A stretch of DNA of 64,000 bases from Paenibacillus sp. G2S3 (GTDB taxonomy: Bacteria; Bacillota; Bacilli; Paenibacillales; Paenibacillaceae). Location: NCBI RefSeq assembly GCF_030123105.1, contig NZ_CP126095.1, positions 3,224,001-3,288,000 of the forward strand. Reading direction: 5' to 3'. Positions within the stretch are counted from its first letter, which is position 1; every line of letters begins with the position of its first letter. The notes under the pieces were generated by a model. It ran no database searches. It worked only from the letters and a program-made list of their open reading frames with translations, and was not told where the DNA came from. The position numbers were made by a program, and so were the translations under genes. Shown one piece after another: positions 25,917 through 34,987 of this stretch.

Positions 25917-26465
25917 ATGAGGACAAAAATCTGGATGGCTTCTGGAGCAGTTGTTGTAGTTGCTTTAGGGGCGTATTTGTTTGTGGGGGGGAACGATAAA
26001 GAGACACCTGCAGCAAGCGATACATCTAACGTTAAACAATTAGTGCAGGAATATAGTTCAAGCAGCATGAAAGACCTGTCTGCTTCCATCACTTCAGAGC
26101 AGCTCATTGTGACTGACAGCAACAATAAATCAACAAAATATGACTTACCCAAAGATGAGTTTTTTGTTTCCATCGCTCCATATGTTAAGAATACACACCC
26201 TTGTGCAACACATAGCTTGACCGGATGCCAAGGGGAATTAACGGAACAAGCGTTTAATGTATATGTTGAGGACACTGAGGGCAACGTGATTGTGGATCAA
26301 ACGATAAAGTCCCAATCTAACGGGTTCATTGATCTTTGGCTACCTCGTGATAAGAAATACAATGTAACGATTGAACATAATGGAGTAAAAGCGAAAGCCG
26401 AGTTATCCACGTTTAAGAGTGATAATACTTGTGTAACAACCATGCAACTAGTAGAGAGTATCTAA
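25917..26465 (+). CDS. cueP: CueP-family copper-binding protein
   Basis: A 182-residue exported protein with an N-terminal hydrophobic segment (WMASGAVVVVALGAYLFVGG), serving as signal or anchor. The mature CueP domain carries the conserved Cys set HPCATHSLTGCQGEL (near 99 and 106) and DNTCVTTMQ near 174, which bind Cu(I) in CueP proteins. In Salmonella, CueP supplies periplasmic copper to SodC; in Gram-positives the role is unproven but extracytoplasmic copper handling is likely. Start ATG after GAAGGGG... spacing about 8. No copper regulator or ATPase is adjacent. Confidence 0.85.
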   Translation: MRTKIWMASGAVVVVALGAYLFVGGNDKETPAASDTSNVKQLVQEYSSSSMKDLSASITSEQLIVTDSNNKSTKYDLPKDEFFVSIAPYVKNTHPCATHSLTGCQGELTEQAFNVYVEDTEGNVIVDQTIKSQSNGFIDLWLPRDKKYNVTIEHNGVKAKAELSTFKSDNTCVTTMQLVESI

Positions 26466-26518
26466 GCATCAGAGACAGCGAAGTCGCTTTTATGATCGAA
26501 TTCGCTTCTTCCTCTAAA

Positions 26519-26712
26519 TATCCCGTATCGGACCCTATTGCAGCTATTTTAGCTTTTTTGATCATTTTGTGGACTTATCGGACTGTATAGCTCTTATTGC
26601 CTTGTAATGAGGCAGAATCGGAGCGTTTTAAAGGGAATAACTGCATCTGAGTCCGATAGGACGGTGAAAAGCTATAAATAATAGAAATAAGGTCATCCCA
26701 GTCCGAACCATT
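26519..26712. repeat. Candidate dispersed intergenic repeat with TATCGGAC boxes
   Basis: This gene-free stretch holds several oriented copies of a CGGAC-containing unit (TATCGGACCC, TATCGGACTG, and on the minus strand TATCGGACTCAGATGC and TTCGGACTGGGATGACCTTA) with A/T-rich spacers. The unit CGGAC..-G-.TGACCTTA recurs at 39868. It looks like the short noncoding repeats scattered in Paenibacillus genomes; no open reading frame is present. Confidence 0.5.
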
Positions 26713-26825
26713 TTAAACCCTTCCATTTCTTGCAACCTTGATCTAATAGGTTCAAATTATGGGAGGGTTTTTCTTTGTAATTGTAAGAATAAGAAGGTTC
26801 TCAGGTATAGTTTATTTATAGTCAT

Positions 26826-26851
26826 TTTCCACCTCTTGGAAATGGTATAAT
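26826..26851 (+). promoter_or_regulatory. TATAAT box with an adjoining inverted repeat
   Basis: A perfect TATAAT at 26846 lies just after TTTCCA-N5-TGGAAA (26826-26842), which occupies the spacer/-35 region. No clear TTGACA is present, so activation or repression through the inverted repeat is plausible. Confidence 0.4.
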
Positions 26852-26893
26852 CTGATGGATATCAAGAATCGAGCTTCAATAGGGAGTGCTGTT

Positions 26894-27649
26894 ATGCTTA
26901 GTTTTAAGAATACGACACTGGAATTGTCTAATAGTGGGATGGATACAGTTGTTCTATCAGTTGGAGCAACGGAGCAATTTGGGCCTAACTTACCTATGCA
27001 TTTGGATACGCTTATTGCAGAGTTATATGCAGATGCTTATGGGAGAGAATTAAATGCTTACGTGTTACCTACTTTACCGTTCAATACCTCTGAAGAACAT
27101 GCCAATTTCAAAGGAACAGTTACAGTAAGTCCAAATATTTTAACAAGTATGTTAGAAGAAATTATTTGTAATTTAATAAGACAAGGCTTTAAAAAGTTTT
27201 TGGTATGTACAGGACATGGTGGATCCTATTGGGAGGGAGCTTTCGTTAAACATATCAACTATAAGTACCCTCAGATTATTTTAATTACTGCAAATCATAA
27301 TAATCATAATGCGTGGGATGAGGCCGTTGAAGCGGTAGGTTTAGAGAATTTAAATGAAATGCATGGAGGATTATTGTCCGTTTGTACTGGTATGTGGCTC
27401 TGTCCTGAGTTGGTTAAGATCAATTCAATGGGTTCAGATATCCCTACAGAAAACCGGATGTATGCAGATTATTTTGGATGGGAAAAGTTAACCCAGGATG
27501 GTTGTTGGGGTAAGTTTGAAGAAGGAAATTATACTAACGAAGAACTAGCTGAAAAAGGAAGAGTATTTTGGAATACATTCATTCAAAAAAGAACTCAAGG
27601 CTTAAAAGAAATTCTAGAAGAAGGGTATCGTCGAAAAACTCAAGGATGA
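26894..27649 (+). CDS. Creatininase-family amidohydrolase
   Basis: A 251-residue protein with the creatininase metal-site pattern: GATEQFGPNLPMHLDT near 32-47 (Glu, His, Asp), LPFNTSEEHANFKGT near 63, CTGHGG near 107 and a late ENLNEMHGG near 151. Members hydrolyse cyclic or linear amides such as creatinine or formamides using two metal ions. Position 2 of the usual EHG motif is Gln-Phe (EQFG), so specificity may differ. The ATG at 26894 follows AGGGAG by about 9 nt; the ATG at 26855 lies on the predicted transcription start and was rejected. Confidence 0.82.
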   Translation: MLSFKNTTLELSNSGMDTVVLSVGATEQFGPNLPMHLDTLIAELYADAYGRELNAYVLPTLPFNTSEEHANFKGTVTVSPNILTSMLEEIICNLIRQGFKKFLVCTGHGGSYWEGAFVKHINYKYPQIILITANHNNHNAWDEAVEAVGLENLNEMHGGLLSVCTGMWLCPELVKINSMGSDIPTENRMYADYFGWEKLTQDGCWGKFEEGNYTNEELAEKGRVFWNTFIQKRTQGLKEILEEGYRRKTQG

Positions 27650-27701
27650 TTTTCTATGATAAACTTTAGTTGGCACTTCATTTTTGAGAGGAGATAGAGG
27701 A

Positions 27702-28202
27702 ATGGATAAAGATCTGATTATCGGGGACGTTTTGCAGGAGTTAGCGGGTACACGTCGTATGCTGGAGAAGCTTCCGCAGGAGCATATGACATGGAAGCCA
27801 CACGAAAAGTCAATGAGTCTTGGTGGTTTGTCCACACACCTAGTCAATCTGTTAAACTGGCAATCAGCCATTCTTCTTCACTCGGAGTTTGATTTGGCAT
27901 CTGTGGCATATCGACGAGAAGCGCTGGAGAGTCCCGCCGCGGTTCTGCAAGAATTCGACATGAGCGCTCGTGAGATTGAACAATTAATTGCTGAAAGTAA
28001 TGTGGAGTCGCTTGGTGCGGAGTGGACGTTACGTAATGGCGCAGTGGTCATCCGCCGTCAGTCACGGGCAGCCGCGCTTCGTACCATCGGATTAAATCAT
28101 ATGATTCACCACCGGGCACAGCTTGGGGTATACTTTCGCCTTCTTAATATACCAGTGCCGGGCTTGTATGGTCCCTCGGCAGATGAATTAGCAAACACTT
28201 AA
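27702..28202 (+). CDS. DinB-family protein
   Basis: A 166-residue four-helix DinB/YfiT-like protein. Putative metal-binding histidines sit in LSTHLVNLL near 48 and in the C-terminal NHMIHHRAQLGVYFRLL helix near 134-140, which is the clearest family mark. DinB-like proteins are often thiol S-transferases (bacillithiol) or of unknown function. ATG with GAGGAG about 10 nt upstream. It is 52 bases after the creatininase-family gene and may share its transcript. Confidence 0.83.
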   Translation: MDKDLIIGDVLQELAGTRRMLEKLPQEHMTWKPHEKSMSLGGLSTHLVNLLNWQSAILLHSEFDLASVAYRREALESPAAVLQEFDMSAREIEQLIAESNVESLGAEWTLRNGAVVIRRQSRAAALRTIGLNHMIHHRAQLGVYFRLLNIPVPGLYGPSADELANT

Positions 28203-28241
28203 TAATTGCTTTCATTTCTTAACGATTTAAAGATCGTAAAG

Positions 28242-28270
28242 TTGAAAAAAACAAATGAGCATGATAACAT
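28242..28270 (+). promoter_or_regulatory. Promoter of the ABC-F leader region
   Basis: TTGAAA, 17 nt, TAACAT, placing transcription start near 28277, about 250 bases ahead of the ABC-F gene. A long leader is needed for the attenuator downstream. Confidence 0.45.
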
Positions 28271-28328
28271 TAGTTCAAATTGATGATCGGAGTTGAAAAG
28301 TATAGTGAAGTAATTATTCTTGCGACCT

Positions 28329-28430
28329 ATGATGAATAAAACAACAAAAGCGGTTTATTTCGTTTGTTTTATTTTTTGTATGCAAGAAAGTTACTTCTTC
28401 TTTTCACTCGAACAATATATCCTTATCTAA
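28329..28430 (+). CDS. Leader peptide (33 residues) of the ABC-F resistance gene
   Basis: An open frame of 33 codons beginning ATG ATG AAT AAA with a hydrophobic aromatic stretch (AVYFVCFIFC) and then QESYFFFSLEQ. Codons 19-23 are the antiterminator strand for the terminator ahead of the ABC-F gene. The ribosome site is weak. It is called because of its position, not conservation: comparable leaders control vmlR, lsa/vga and erm genes through ribosome stalling by antibiotics. Confidence 0.6.
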   Translation: MMNKTTKAVYFVCFIFCMQESYFFFSLEQYILI

Positions 28431-28504
28431 CTCCATTTGGGGCTAGATTTGCTGTATTTATTTGAGTCACAAGAAAGTAACTTTCTTGTGGCTTTTATTT
28501 TTTT
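28383..28504 (+). promoter_or_regulatory. Transcription attenuator with antiterminator strand
   Basis: The terminator is a 12-bp stem at 28466-28477 / 28481-28492 with a TAA loop and T-rich tail to 28504, ending 20 bases before the ABC-F start. The segment 28383-28396 (CAAGAAAGTTACTT) is perfectly complementary to 28475-28488, that is, to the terminator loop and right arm. The two folds are mutually exclusive. A ribosome stalled early in the leader would leave 28383-28396 free and permit read-through. Confidence 0.82.
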
Positions 28505-28523
28505 CATACAGGAGGATACTTAT

Positions 28524-30005
28524 ATGTCATTAATAAATGTTACAAATCTAACCTTTGCCTATGAAGGCAGTTACGATAACATCTTTGAGAATGTAAACTT
28601 TCAAATCGATACCGATTGGAAATTAGGTTTTACCGGAAGAAACGGTAGAGGAAAGACCACTTTTATGAGTTTATTGCTTGGTAAATATGAATACAGCGGA
28701 AATATTTCTGCTCATGTCACTTTTGAATATTTTCCTTTCCAGGTGGATAACAAGGCGCTTAATACCATTGATGTGATCAGCGGGATTTTTCCGGATTATA
28801 TTCATTGGAAATTAATGCGTGAACTTTCATTATTAAAGGTTTCTGAAGATGTGCTGTATCGCCCCTTTGATTCATTGTCTAACGGAGAGCAGACGAAAGT
28901 ACTGTTAGCCACACTATTCATTAAGGAAAATAGTTTTCTATTGATCGATGAACCTACCAATCATCTGGATATGACGGCAAGAAAGCTGGTCAGTGATTAT
29001 CTCAACACGAAAAGTGGATATATTCTGGTATCGCATGATAGATCTTTTCTTGATAATTGTGTAGACCATATTTTGTCCATCAATAAGACCAATATTGAGA
29101 TTCAAAAAGGTAATTTTTCCAGCTGGTGGGAGAATAAAGTCAGACAGGATAATTTTGAGCTAGCAGAGGACGAGAAACTCAGAAGAGATATTAAACGCTT
29201 ATCTGCTTCTTCTAAACGGACAGGCAACTGGTCACATGAAGTAGAAAAAACAAAAAACGGAACGAGAAATTCCGGCTTAAAGGTAGATAAAGGCTATATT
29301 GGACACAAGGCTGCTAAAATGATGAAACGCTCTAAAGCCATTGAGCAAAGACAAAATTCTGCGATCAACGAAAAGTCTAAGCTTCTTAAAAATATCGAGA
29401 ATTCTGAGAATCTAGAGATTACACAGCTTGACTATCATAAACGTCAACTTGCTGAGCTAGACAATATTTCGATTTTTTACGGTGAAAAAAAGGTATGTTC
29501 AGACGTAAGCTTCACTATCGAGCAGGGTGAGCGAATTTCGCTTTCGGGTAAAAACGGCTCAGGCAAATCTAGCATCATCAAATTGATGTGTGGTGAGGAT
29601 ATAGATTTCACAGGCACTCTTACTAAGGATAGCCAGCTTATCATTTCCTATGTATCCCAAGACACTTCTAATCTTAAGGGGAATCTAACGGATTATGCCA
29701 GAGATAATGGAATCGATGAGAGTCTGTTTAAATCTATTCTACGAAAGCTTGATTTTTCTAGAATCCAATTTGATAAGGACATATCCACTTACAGTGGTGG
29801 TCAAAAGAAAAAAGTGCTGATTGCCAAAAGTCTTAGTGAGAAAGCTCATTTGTATATTTGGGATGAACCGCTTAATTTTATTGATGTCATTTCACGTATG
29901 CAGATAGAAGAGCTGTTGCTTGAATACATGCCAACTCTTGTTTTTGTGGAGCATGATCGGGAATTTTGCAACAATGTTGCTACGAAGATCGTTGAACTCC
30001 GCTAA
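28524..30005 (+). CDS. Lsa-family ABC-F ribosomal protection protein
   Basis: A 493-residue cytosolic protein with two ABC ATPase domains and no membrane spans. NBD1: Walker A GRNGRGKTT near 43, signature SNGEQTK, Walker B LLIDEPTNHLD. The positively charged interdomain linker (about 215-300, rich in Lys/Arg) reaches into the ribosome. NBD2: GKNGSGKSS, YSGGQKKKV, IWDEPLNFID. The sequence strongly resembles Lsa proteins (TDWKLGFTGRNGRGKTT; ILVSHDRSFLDN), which displace lincosamides, streptogramin A and pleuromutilins from the peptidyl-transferase centre. Start ATG has AGGAGG upstream; an in-frame TTG at 28437 was rejected as it precedes the terminator hairpin. Confidence 0.9.
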   Translation: MSLINVTNLTFAYEGSYDNIFENVNFQIDTDWKLGFTGRNGRGKTTFMSLLLGKYEYSGNISAHVTFEYFPFQVDNKALNTIDVISGIFPDYIHWKLMRELSLLKVSEDVLYRPFDSLSNGEQTKVLLATLFIKENSFLLIDEPTNHLDMTARKLVSDYLNTKSGYILVSHDRSFLDNCVDHILSINKTNIEIQKGNFSSWWENKVRQDNFELAEDEKLRRDIKRLSASSKRTGNWSHEVEKTKNGTRNSGLKVDKGYIGHKAAKMMKRSKAIEQRQNSAINEKSKLLKNIENSENLEITQLDYHKRQLAELDNISIFYGEKKVCSDVSFTIEQGERISLSGKNGSGKSSIIKLMCGEDIDFTGTLTKDSQLIISYVSQDTSNLKGNLTDYARDNGIDESLFKSILRKLDFSRIQFDKDISTYSGGQKKKVLIAKSLSEKAHLYIWDEPLNFIDVISRMQIEELLLEYMPTLVFVEHDREFCNNVATKIVELR

Positions 30006-30193
30006 GAATTTTATCCAAAGATAGTTAATGTCAAATCCTCTAGACCAATATTATTATATTAATAAAGTTAATTATTATATATATTCCAGTTTTCCAATGT
30101 ACTATAATAAGATAGATGCATTGTTAGCATGTTATTAAAGAAATGAAGATTTCAAGAAACAACCTATAGAATTGAACAACAGGAGGAAATAAG

Positions 30194-32983
30194 TTGAGCA
30201 CACAGAATGTGGGAATTCCATTAGAAGGTTTTGCAGAATTTAGCCGGACAGTAGCCGCTGAAGGTGCGGTGCTGGTAAAGAATGATAATCAGGTACTTCC
30301 GCTTGGCGAAGGTGATAATGTTGCGATTTTTGGCAGATCCCAAGTGAATTATTATCGCAGTGGTACAGGCTCCGGCGGTAGTGTCCATGTTACTTATACG
30401 ACTAATTTATTGGATGGTCTTCGCACTAAGAAGAACCTTACAGTTAACGAAGAATTGGCAGCTGTCTATGAAAAGTGGATTGAACAGAATCCATTTGATA
30501 ATGGTGGAGGTGCATGGGCTGCAGAACCTTGGCATCAGAAGGAAATGTCTTTGAGCGATGAACTGGTTTCCGAAGCTAGAAACAAATCCAATAAAGCCAT
30601 TCTTGTAATTGGACGCACGGCAGGGGAAGATCAGGATAATGCTGATGCACCGGGCAGCTACCAATTAACAAATGATGAACAGGCGATGCTGAAGCAGGTA
30701 ACTACATATTTTGAGCAAACAATCGTTGTCCTCAATGTCTCGAACATTATCGATATGAACTGGATGAACGATGATAGCTACAAATATCCGATTTCAACTG
30801 TGATTTATTCTTGGCAGGGTGGTATGGAAGGTGGGAATGCGATTGCAGATGTGCTGTCTGGTGAGGTAACTCCAAGCGGTAAACTGACAGATACAATTGC
30901 TTATTCCATCAATGATTACCCATCAACACAAAATTACGGCAATGAATTTACGAACTTGTATCAGGAAGATATCTATGTAGGATATCGTTATTTCGAAACA
31001 TTTTGCCCAGATAAGGTTCAATTTGAATTTGGATATGGGTTATCTTATACAACTTTTAGTATCGAGCCAGAAGAAGCTAAATCGATTACCAGAGAAGGCG
31101 AGTCTTACATTGAAGTCGGCGTAACCGTTACCAATACAGGAACTACCTTTGCTGGTAAAGAGGTTGTTCAGGTCTATTATGAAGCTCCACAAGGTAAACT
31201 CGGTAAACCAGCTAAAGCTCTGGTATCATTTGGCAAGACAAAAGTTCTTGAACCGGGTGAAGCGCAGCGCCTTATCGTGAGTTTCCCTGTACATTCGATG
31301 GCTTCTTATGATGACGCAGGTGTGACAGGACATGCTTCTGCCTATGTTCTTGAAGAAGGTACTTACCGATTGTATGTAGGAACTAGTGTTAAACAAGTGG
31401 TGGCAGTCGGCGTTGAGGGTAAAGACGGCTACGTCGTAGAAGCTCTTCAAGTTGTAGAACAGTTGCAAGAAGCTCTTGCACCAACGGAAAGCTTTACAAG
31501 AATGACGCCCGGCGCTCGGAAAGCAGACGGTTCGTATGAAATTGTTTATGTAGAGGTTCCTAAACGTAAGATTTCGTTAGCGGAGCGGATCGAGAACAAT
31601 CTTCCGGTGACGATTTCACAAACAGGAAATAAAGGATATAAATTAAGAGATGTACATGAACAGAAGATAAGTATGGAAGCCTTTATTGCACAGCTCAGTG
31701 ATGAGGATTTGGCTGCAATTGTACGTGGTGAAGGGATGAGTAGTCCTTTAGTTACACCGGGTACAGCTTCTGCATTTGGTGGAGTAAGTGACAGCTTATT
31801 TAATTACGGAATTCCAGTTGCATGTACGGCTGATGGTCCTTCAGGAATTCGTATGGATAGCGGAGCTAAGGCTACTCAAGTTGCTATCGGAACACTTCTT
31901 GCAGCGACTTGGAATGCGGAATTGGTAGAAGAGCTTTATGTTATGGAAGGTCAAGAGTTGTTAAGAAATAACGTGGATTCCTTGCTTGGACCTGGCCTTA
32001 ATATCCGCCGCAGTCCGCTTAATGGACGTAACTTTGAGTATTTCTCAGAAGATCCTTTGATCTCTGGGGTGTTTGCAGCTGCATGTACCCGCGGTATTTT
32101 GAAAGGCGGATCAACCGCAACGATGAAGCATTTCGCCTGCAATAATCAGGAGAAACATCGTAGTAAAGTAAACGCCGTGGTGTCTGAACGTGCGCTTCGT
32201 GAGATTTATTTGAAAGGCTTTGAAATCGCGGTGAAGCAGGGCGGTTCGAATTCTATAATGACCTCCTACAATCCAGTTAATGGACATTGGGCGGCTTCTA
32301 ATTATGATTTGAACACCACGATTCTTCGCGGAGAGTGGGGCTTTAAAGGGATTGTAATGACTGACTGGTGGGCAATCATGAATGATGTTGTTAATGCCGG
32401 ACCAGCAGACCGGAAATTTACAAATTGGATGGTTCGTGCACAAAACGACCTCTATATGGTTGTAGCTAACTATGGTGCAGAAATTAACGGATGGAATGAC
32501 AACACCATTGAGTCCTTGGAAAATGGTACGTTAACCCGTGGAGAGCTCCAACGTTCTGCCATTAACATTTGTGAGTTTATCATGAATGCACCTGTGTTCT
32601 CGAGAAAACAGGAAATTGTAGAAACAGTTGAGTCCTTCAAAGCTAATCCATCTCTTACTGGAGACCAAGCTCAATCTTTATCTCAGAATCCACAGGTAAA
32701 ACCTGTCGTAGAAGGATCGACAAGCTTTAAAGTGGAACAGGCTGGTCAATACCGTATCCTAGTGCATATCATGTCAACAGAGCCTGAACTGGCTCAAAGC
32801 GCATGTAATGTGTCAGTAAATGATCAATTGATGACAACTATTCAAACGAATGGTACGGAAGGTCAATGGATCAGACAAAAGCTTGTAAAAGTTGAACTTG
32901 AAGCAGGCCTGTATGAAATGAAATTGGAGTTCATCAAACCAGGTTTGCAGATCGATTGGATTGAATTTAATAAAATCGACTAG
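30194..32983 (+). CDS. Glycoside hydrolase family 3 protein with permuted domain order
   Basis: A 929-residue cytosolic-looking enzyme (no signal peptide). The domain that is C-terminal in ordinary GH3 comes first (about 15-270, EGAVLVKNDNQVLPL), then a fibronectin-III-like domain (about 295-395, VTVTNTGTTFAGKEVVQVYYEAP). The TIM-barrel catalytic domain follows (about 500-800) with the nucleophile Asp724 in GIVMTDWWA, and a C-terminal CBM-like beta domain (about 840-929) ends in GLQIDWIEF. GH3 enzymes remove beta-linked glucose, xylose or similar residues. This permuted layout is known for some beta-glucosidases. TTG start after AGGAGG. A TATAAT at 30103 may be its -10. Followed by a strong terminator. 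Confidence 0.88.
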   Translation: MSTQNVGIPLEGFAEFSRTVAAEGAVLVKNDNQVLPLGEGDNVAIFGRSQVNYYRSGTGSGGSVHVTYTTNLLDGLRTKKNLTVNEELAAVYEKWIEQNPFDNGGGAWAAEPWHQKEMSLSDELVSEARNKSNKAILVIGRTAGEDQDNADAPGSYQLTNDEQAMLKQVTTYFEQTIVVLNVSNIIDMNWMNDDSYKYPISTVIYSWQGGMEGGNAIADVLSGEVTPSGKLTDTIAYSINDYPSTQNYGNEFTNLYQEDIYVGYRYFETFCPDKVQFEFGYGLSYTTFSIEPEEAKSITREGESYIEVGVTVTNTGTTFAGKEVVQVYYEAPQGKLGKPAKALVSFGKTKVLEPGEAQRLIVSFPVHSMASYDDAGVTGHASAYVLEEGTYRLYVGTSVKQVVAVGVEGKDGYVVEALQVVEQLQEALAPTESFTRMTPGARKADGSYEIVYVEVPKRKISLAERIENNLPVTISQTGNKGYKLRDVHEQKISMEAFIAQLSDEDLAAIVRGEGMSSPLVTPGTASAFGGVSDSLFNYGIPVACTADGPSGIRMDSGAKATQVAIGTLLAATWNAELVEELYVMEGQELLRNNVDSLLGPGLNIRRSPLNGRNFEYFSEDPLISGVFAAACTRGILKGGSTATMKHFACNNQEKHRSKVNAVVSERALREIYLKGFEIAVKQGGSNSIMTSYNPVNGHWAASNYDLNTTILRGEWGFKGIVMTDWWAIMNDVVNAGPADRKFTNWMVRAQNDLYMVVANYGAEINGWNDNTIESLENGTLTRGELQRSAINICEFIMNAPVFSRKQEIVETVESFKANPSLTGDQAQSLSQNPQVKPVVEGSTSFKVEQAGQYRILVHIMSTEPELAQSACNVSVNDQLMTTIQTNGTEGQWIRQKLVKVELEAGLYEMKLEFIKPGLQIDWIEFNKID

Positions 32984-33030
32984 GTGTTATGCATTACTGT
33001 TGAATAGATCGTTAATATCATTCTTTTCTA

Positions 33031-33060
33031 AAAACCGCGATATTTCTCGCGGTTTTTTTG
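33031..33060 (+). terminator. Rho-independent terminator of the GH3 gene
   Basis: Stem AAAACCGCGA / TCGCGGTTTT with a TATTTC loop and T7. Confidence 0.9.
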
Positions 33061-33095
33061 TTGTACTACTCGGATACTAAAATATGTGAAAAATT

Positions 33096-33130
33096 GCCCG
33101 GTACATCTACAATGGTGTGTCGGGCTTTTT
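33096..33130 (+). terminator. Second terminator-like hairpin
   Basis: GCCCG..CGGGC stem with an imperfect inner stem (GTACA / TGTGT) and a T5 tail, 36 bases after the first terminator. Probably a backup. Confidence 0.5.
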
Positions 33131-33232
33131 GCAGTTTAAATTACTTTAGACATACTTGTCTGCATGTCCTTGCGTTTGTTCGAATAAGTTAGAAAGTAGG
33201 ACAGGACAAACCATAGGTGGAGATGCGTAGAA

Positions 33233-34789
33233 ATGGCGATGCGTAAACAAAGCTTTATTCGTGGAACGTTCATTTTAACCGTGTCGGCATTTTTTACAAA
33301 AGGGCTCGGATTTTTGAACGGAGTCTTGCTGGCACGTTTTTTGGGAGCCGAAGGGGTAGGGCTGCTCATGATTGCTCATCCACTGCTGCCCTTGTTTATT
33401 ACGCTGACAGAGCTGGGGCTTCCTGTTGCGATTTCAAAGCTTGTGTCGGAAGCTGAGGTTAAGCAGGATGAAGCACGAGTGAAGCGTATTCTCAGAGTAT
33501 CCTTAAGCATTACGGGTACGTTGAGTATTATACTAACTTTAGTGGCTCTATTTGGTTCTAAATGGATCGCATCGGTTTTTTTGGCCGATCAGAGGGCTTA
33601 TTATGCTATGGTCGCTATTACGCCGATCATTCCAATTATTGCGATGTCAGCTGTATTGAAAGGTTATTTTCGAGGAAAACAGAACATGAATCCGCTGGCT
33701 TTTTCCGATATTATTGAGAATTTGGCGCAAATCATTGTCATTATCGGTGTCGTCAACGTTTTGCTGCCCTATGGGATTGCCTATGCAGCTGCTGGCGCTA
33801 TGGCGGCTTCCGTGATCGGCGAAGGTTTTGGGTTGCTCTATCTGTTTTCTGTCTTCAAATGGGCAAATCGAGGAAAAAACAAAACTTCCCCACCGCCTAC
33901 ATCAAGTATTTCACCCAAAGGAGACAGTACGTTGAGAGATCTGCTGCGCATCGGCTTACCGATGACAGGCAGCGGTTTTATTCATTCCCTCTATCATGCG
34001 TTTCTCCCACTGCTGATTACGAAAAGTCTAGTCCTGTTTGGTGTAGGTGTTGAGATGGCGACTAAGCAATTCGGACTTCTGGCTGGATATGCTCTCCCAA
34101 TGTTGTTTCTTCCCAGCTTCTTCACACAATCGTTGTCAACTGCATTAATACCGGCAATCAGCGAAGCAAGTGTGAGCAATAATAGCAAGCTTATGCATAG
34201 TCGGATGGATATGGCTATGCGATCCGCGCTTATTGTAGGTTTCCCATGTACAATCATCTTGTACTTATGGGCTGTACCATTAACGACTATGATCTATCAT
34301 TCGCCAGAAGCGGGTGAGCTGCTAAGGCTGATTGCACCCTTGTTTTTACTTTATTATTTTGGAGCGCCACTGCAAGCGATTCTGCTTGGTTTGGGGAAAG
34401 CCTCAACCGTCATGTGGAACCATATTCTTACGAATATTTTTGAAGTGATTACGATCTTTGTTCTCGGTTCTAATATTGGAATCCAAGGGGTTGCTATAGG
34501 GTTCGGACTGGGACTCATGCTGCTGACAGTGCTGAATTTTTTATCTGTGGCAGGAACGATCGGATTTTATTTTGACTTTCGCATTGTATTCAAGGTGGGC
34601 GCGGGAGGAATTGTCATGACGATCTGCGGGTTGACGGCTCACGGTATTCTGGAACGAATGGCTCTGGGGCAGTTCCTTGAACTGTTCGGAGCGCTATTCG
34701 TTTCGTTGATCACCTACGCAGCAACATTGCAAGTTACCCATGCTTGGGAAAGAGCAGCGAAGCCTCCAACGATTACACCTGTTTCTTGA
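33233..34789 (+). CDS. spoVB: SpoVB/MurJ-superfamily lipid flippase
   Basis: A 518-residue MOP-superfamily membrane protein with about 14 spans. The N-terminus QSFIRGTFILTVSAFFTKGLGFLNGVLLARFLGAEGVGLLM is characteristic of stage V sporulation protein B and relatives, as is RGYF-like KGYFRGKQNMNPLAFSDIIENLAQ near 142-165. SpoVB moves lipid-linked peptidoglycan precursors for spore cortex. Paralogues exist in spore-formers, so the exact paralogue is uncertain. ATG with GGTGGAG about 11 nt upstream. Monocistronic. Confidence 0.82.
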   Translation: MAMRKQSFIRGTFILTVSAFFTKGLGFLNGVLLARFLGAEGVGLLMIAHPLLPLFITLTELGLPVAISKLVSEAEVKQDEARVKRILRVSLSITGTLSIILTLVALFGSKWIASVFLADQRAYYAMVAITPIIPIIAMSAVLKGYFRGKQNMNPLAFSDIIENLAQIIVIIGVVNVLLPYGIAYAAAGAMAASVIGEGFGLLYLFSVFKWANRGKNKTSPPPTSSISPKGDSTLRDLLRIGLPMTGSGFIHSLYHAFLPLLITKSLVLFGVGVEMATKQFGLLAGYALPMLFLPSFFTQSLSTALIPAISEASVSNNSKLMHSRMDMAMRSALIVGFPCTIILYLWAVPLTTMIYHSPEAGELLRLIAPLFLLYYFGAPLQAILLGLGKASTVMWNHILTNIFEVITIFVLGSNIGIQGVAIGFGLGLMLLTVLNFLSVAGTIGFYFDFRIVFKVGAGGIVMTICGLTAHGILERMALGQFLELFGALFVSLITYAATLQVTHAWERAAKPPTITPVS

Positions 34790-34823
34790 AAGAGATATAG
34801 TTAGATTAACTTTATTTATAAAG

Positions 34824-34858
34824 AGTCACATTAGATTAAATCTAATGTGACTTTTTTT
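34824..34858 (+). terminator. Rho-independent terminator of the flippase gene
   Basis: A 13-bp perfect stem AGTCACATTAGAT / ATCTAATGTGACT with a TAA loop and T7. Confidence 0.92.
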
Positions 34859-34900
34859 GTGGTGAATCATTAAACCTCTACTGTTACCCAAGCCTGTTGT

Positions 34901-34914
34901 ATTCGGAACCGAAT
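34901..34914. promoter_or_regulatory. Palindrome containing a possible ECF -35 element
   Basis: ATTCGGAACCGAAT is a perfect palindrome 74 bases ahead of the sigma gene. GGAACC is like the -35 box of many ECF promoters, suggesting autoregulation; the -10 is not clear. Confidence 0.3.
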
Positions 34915-34987
34915 CATCTTGCTCTATTTAGAACATACCTTTATGATGTGTTAGATAAAAGTAGATTTTATGAGAGGGGGAGCCACC

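Noticed and set aside
28437-28523. An in-frame N-terminal extension of the ABC-F protein from TTG at 28437
   Set aside because: It would be translated through the terminator hairpin and adds residues absent from Lsa proteins; the ATG at 28524 has AGGAGG.
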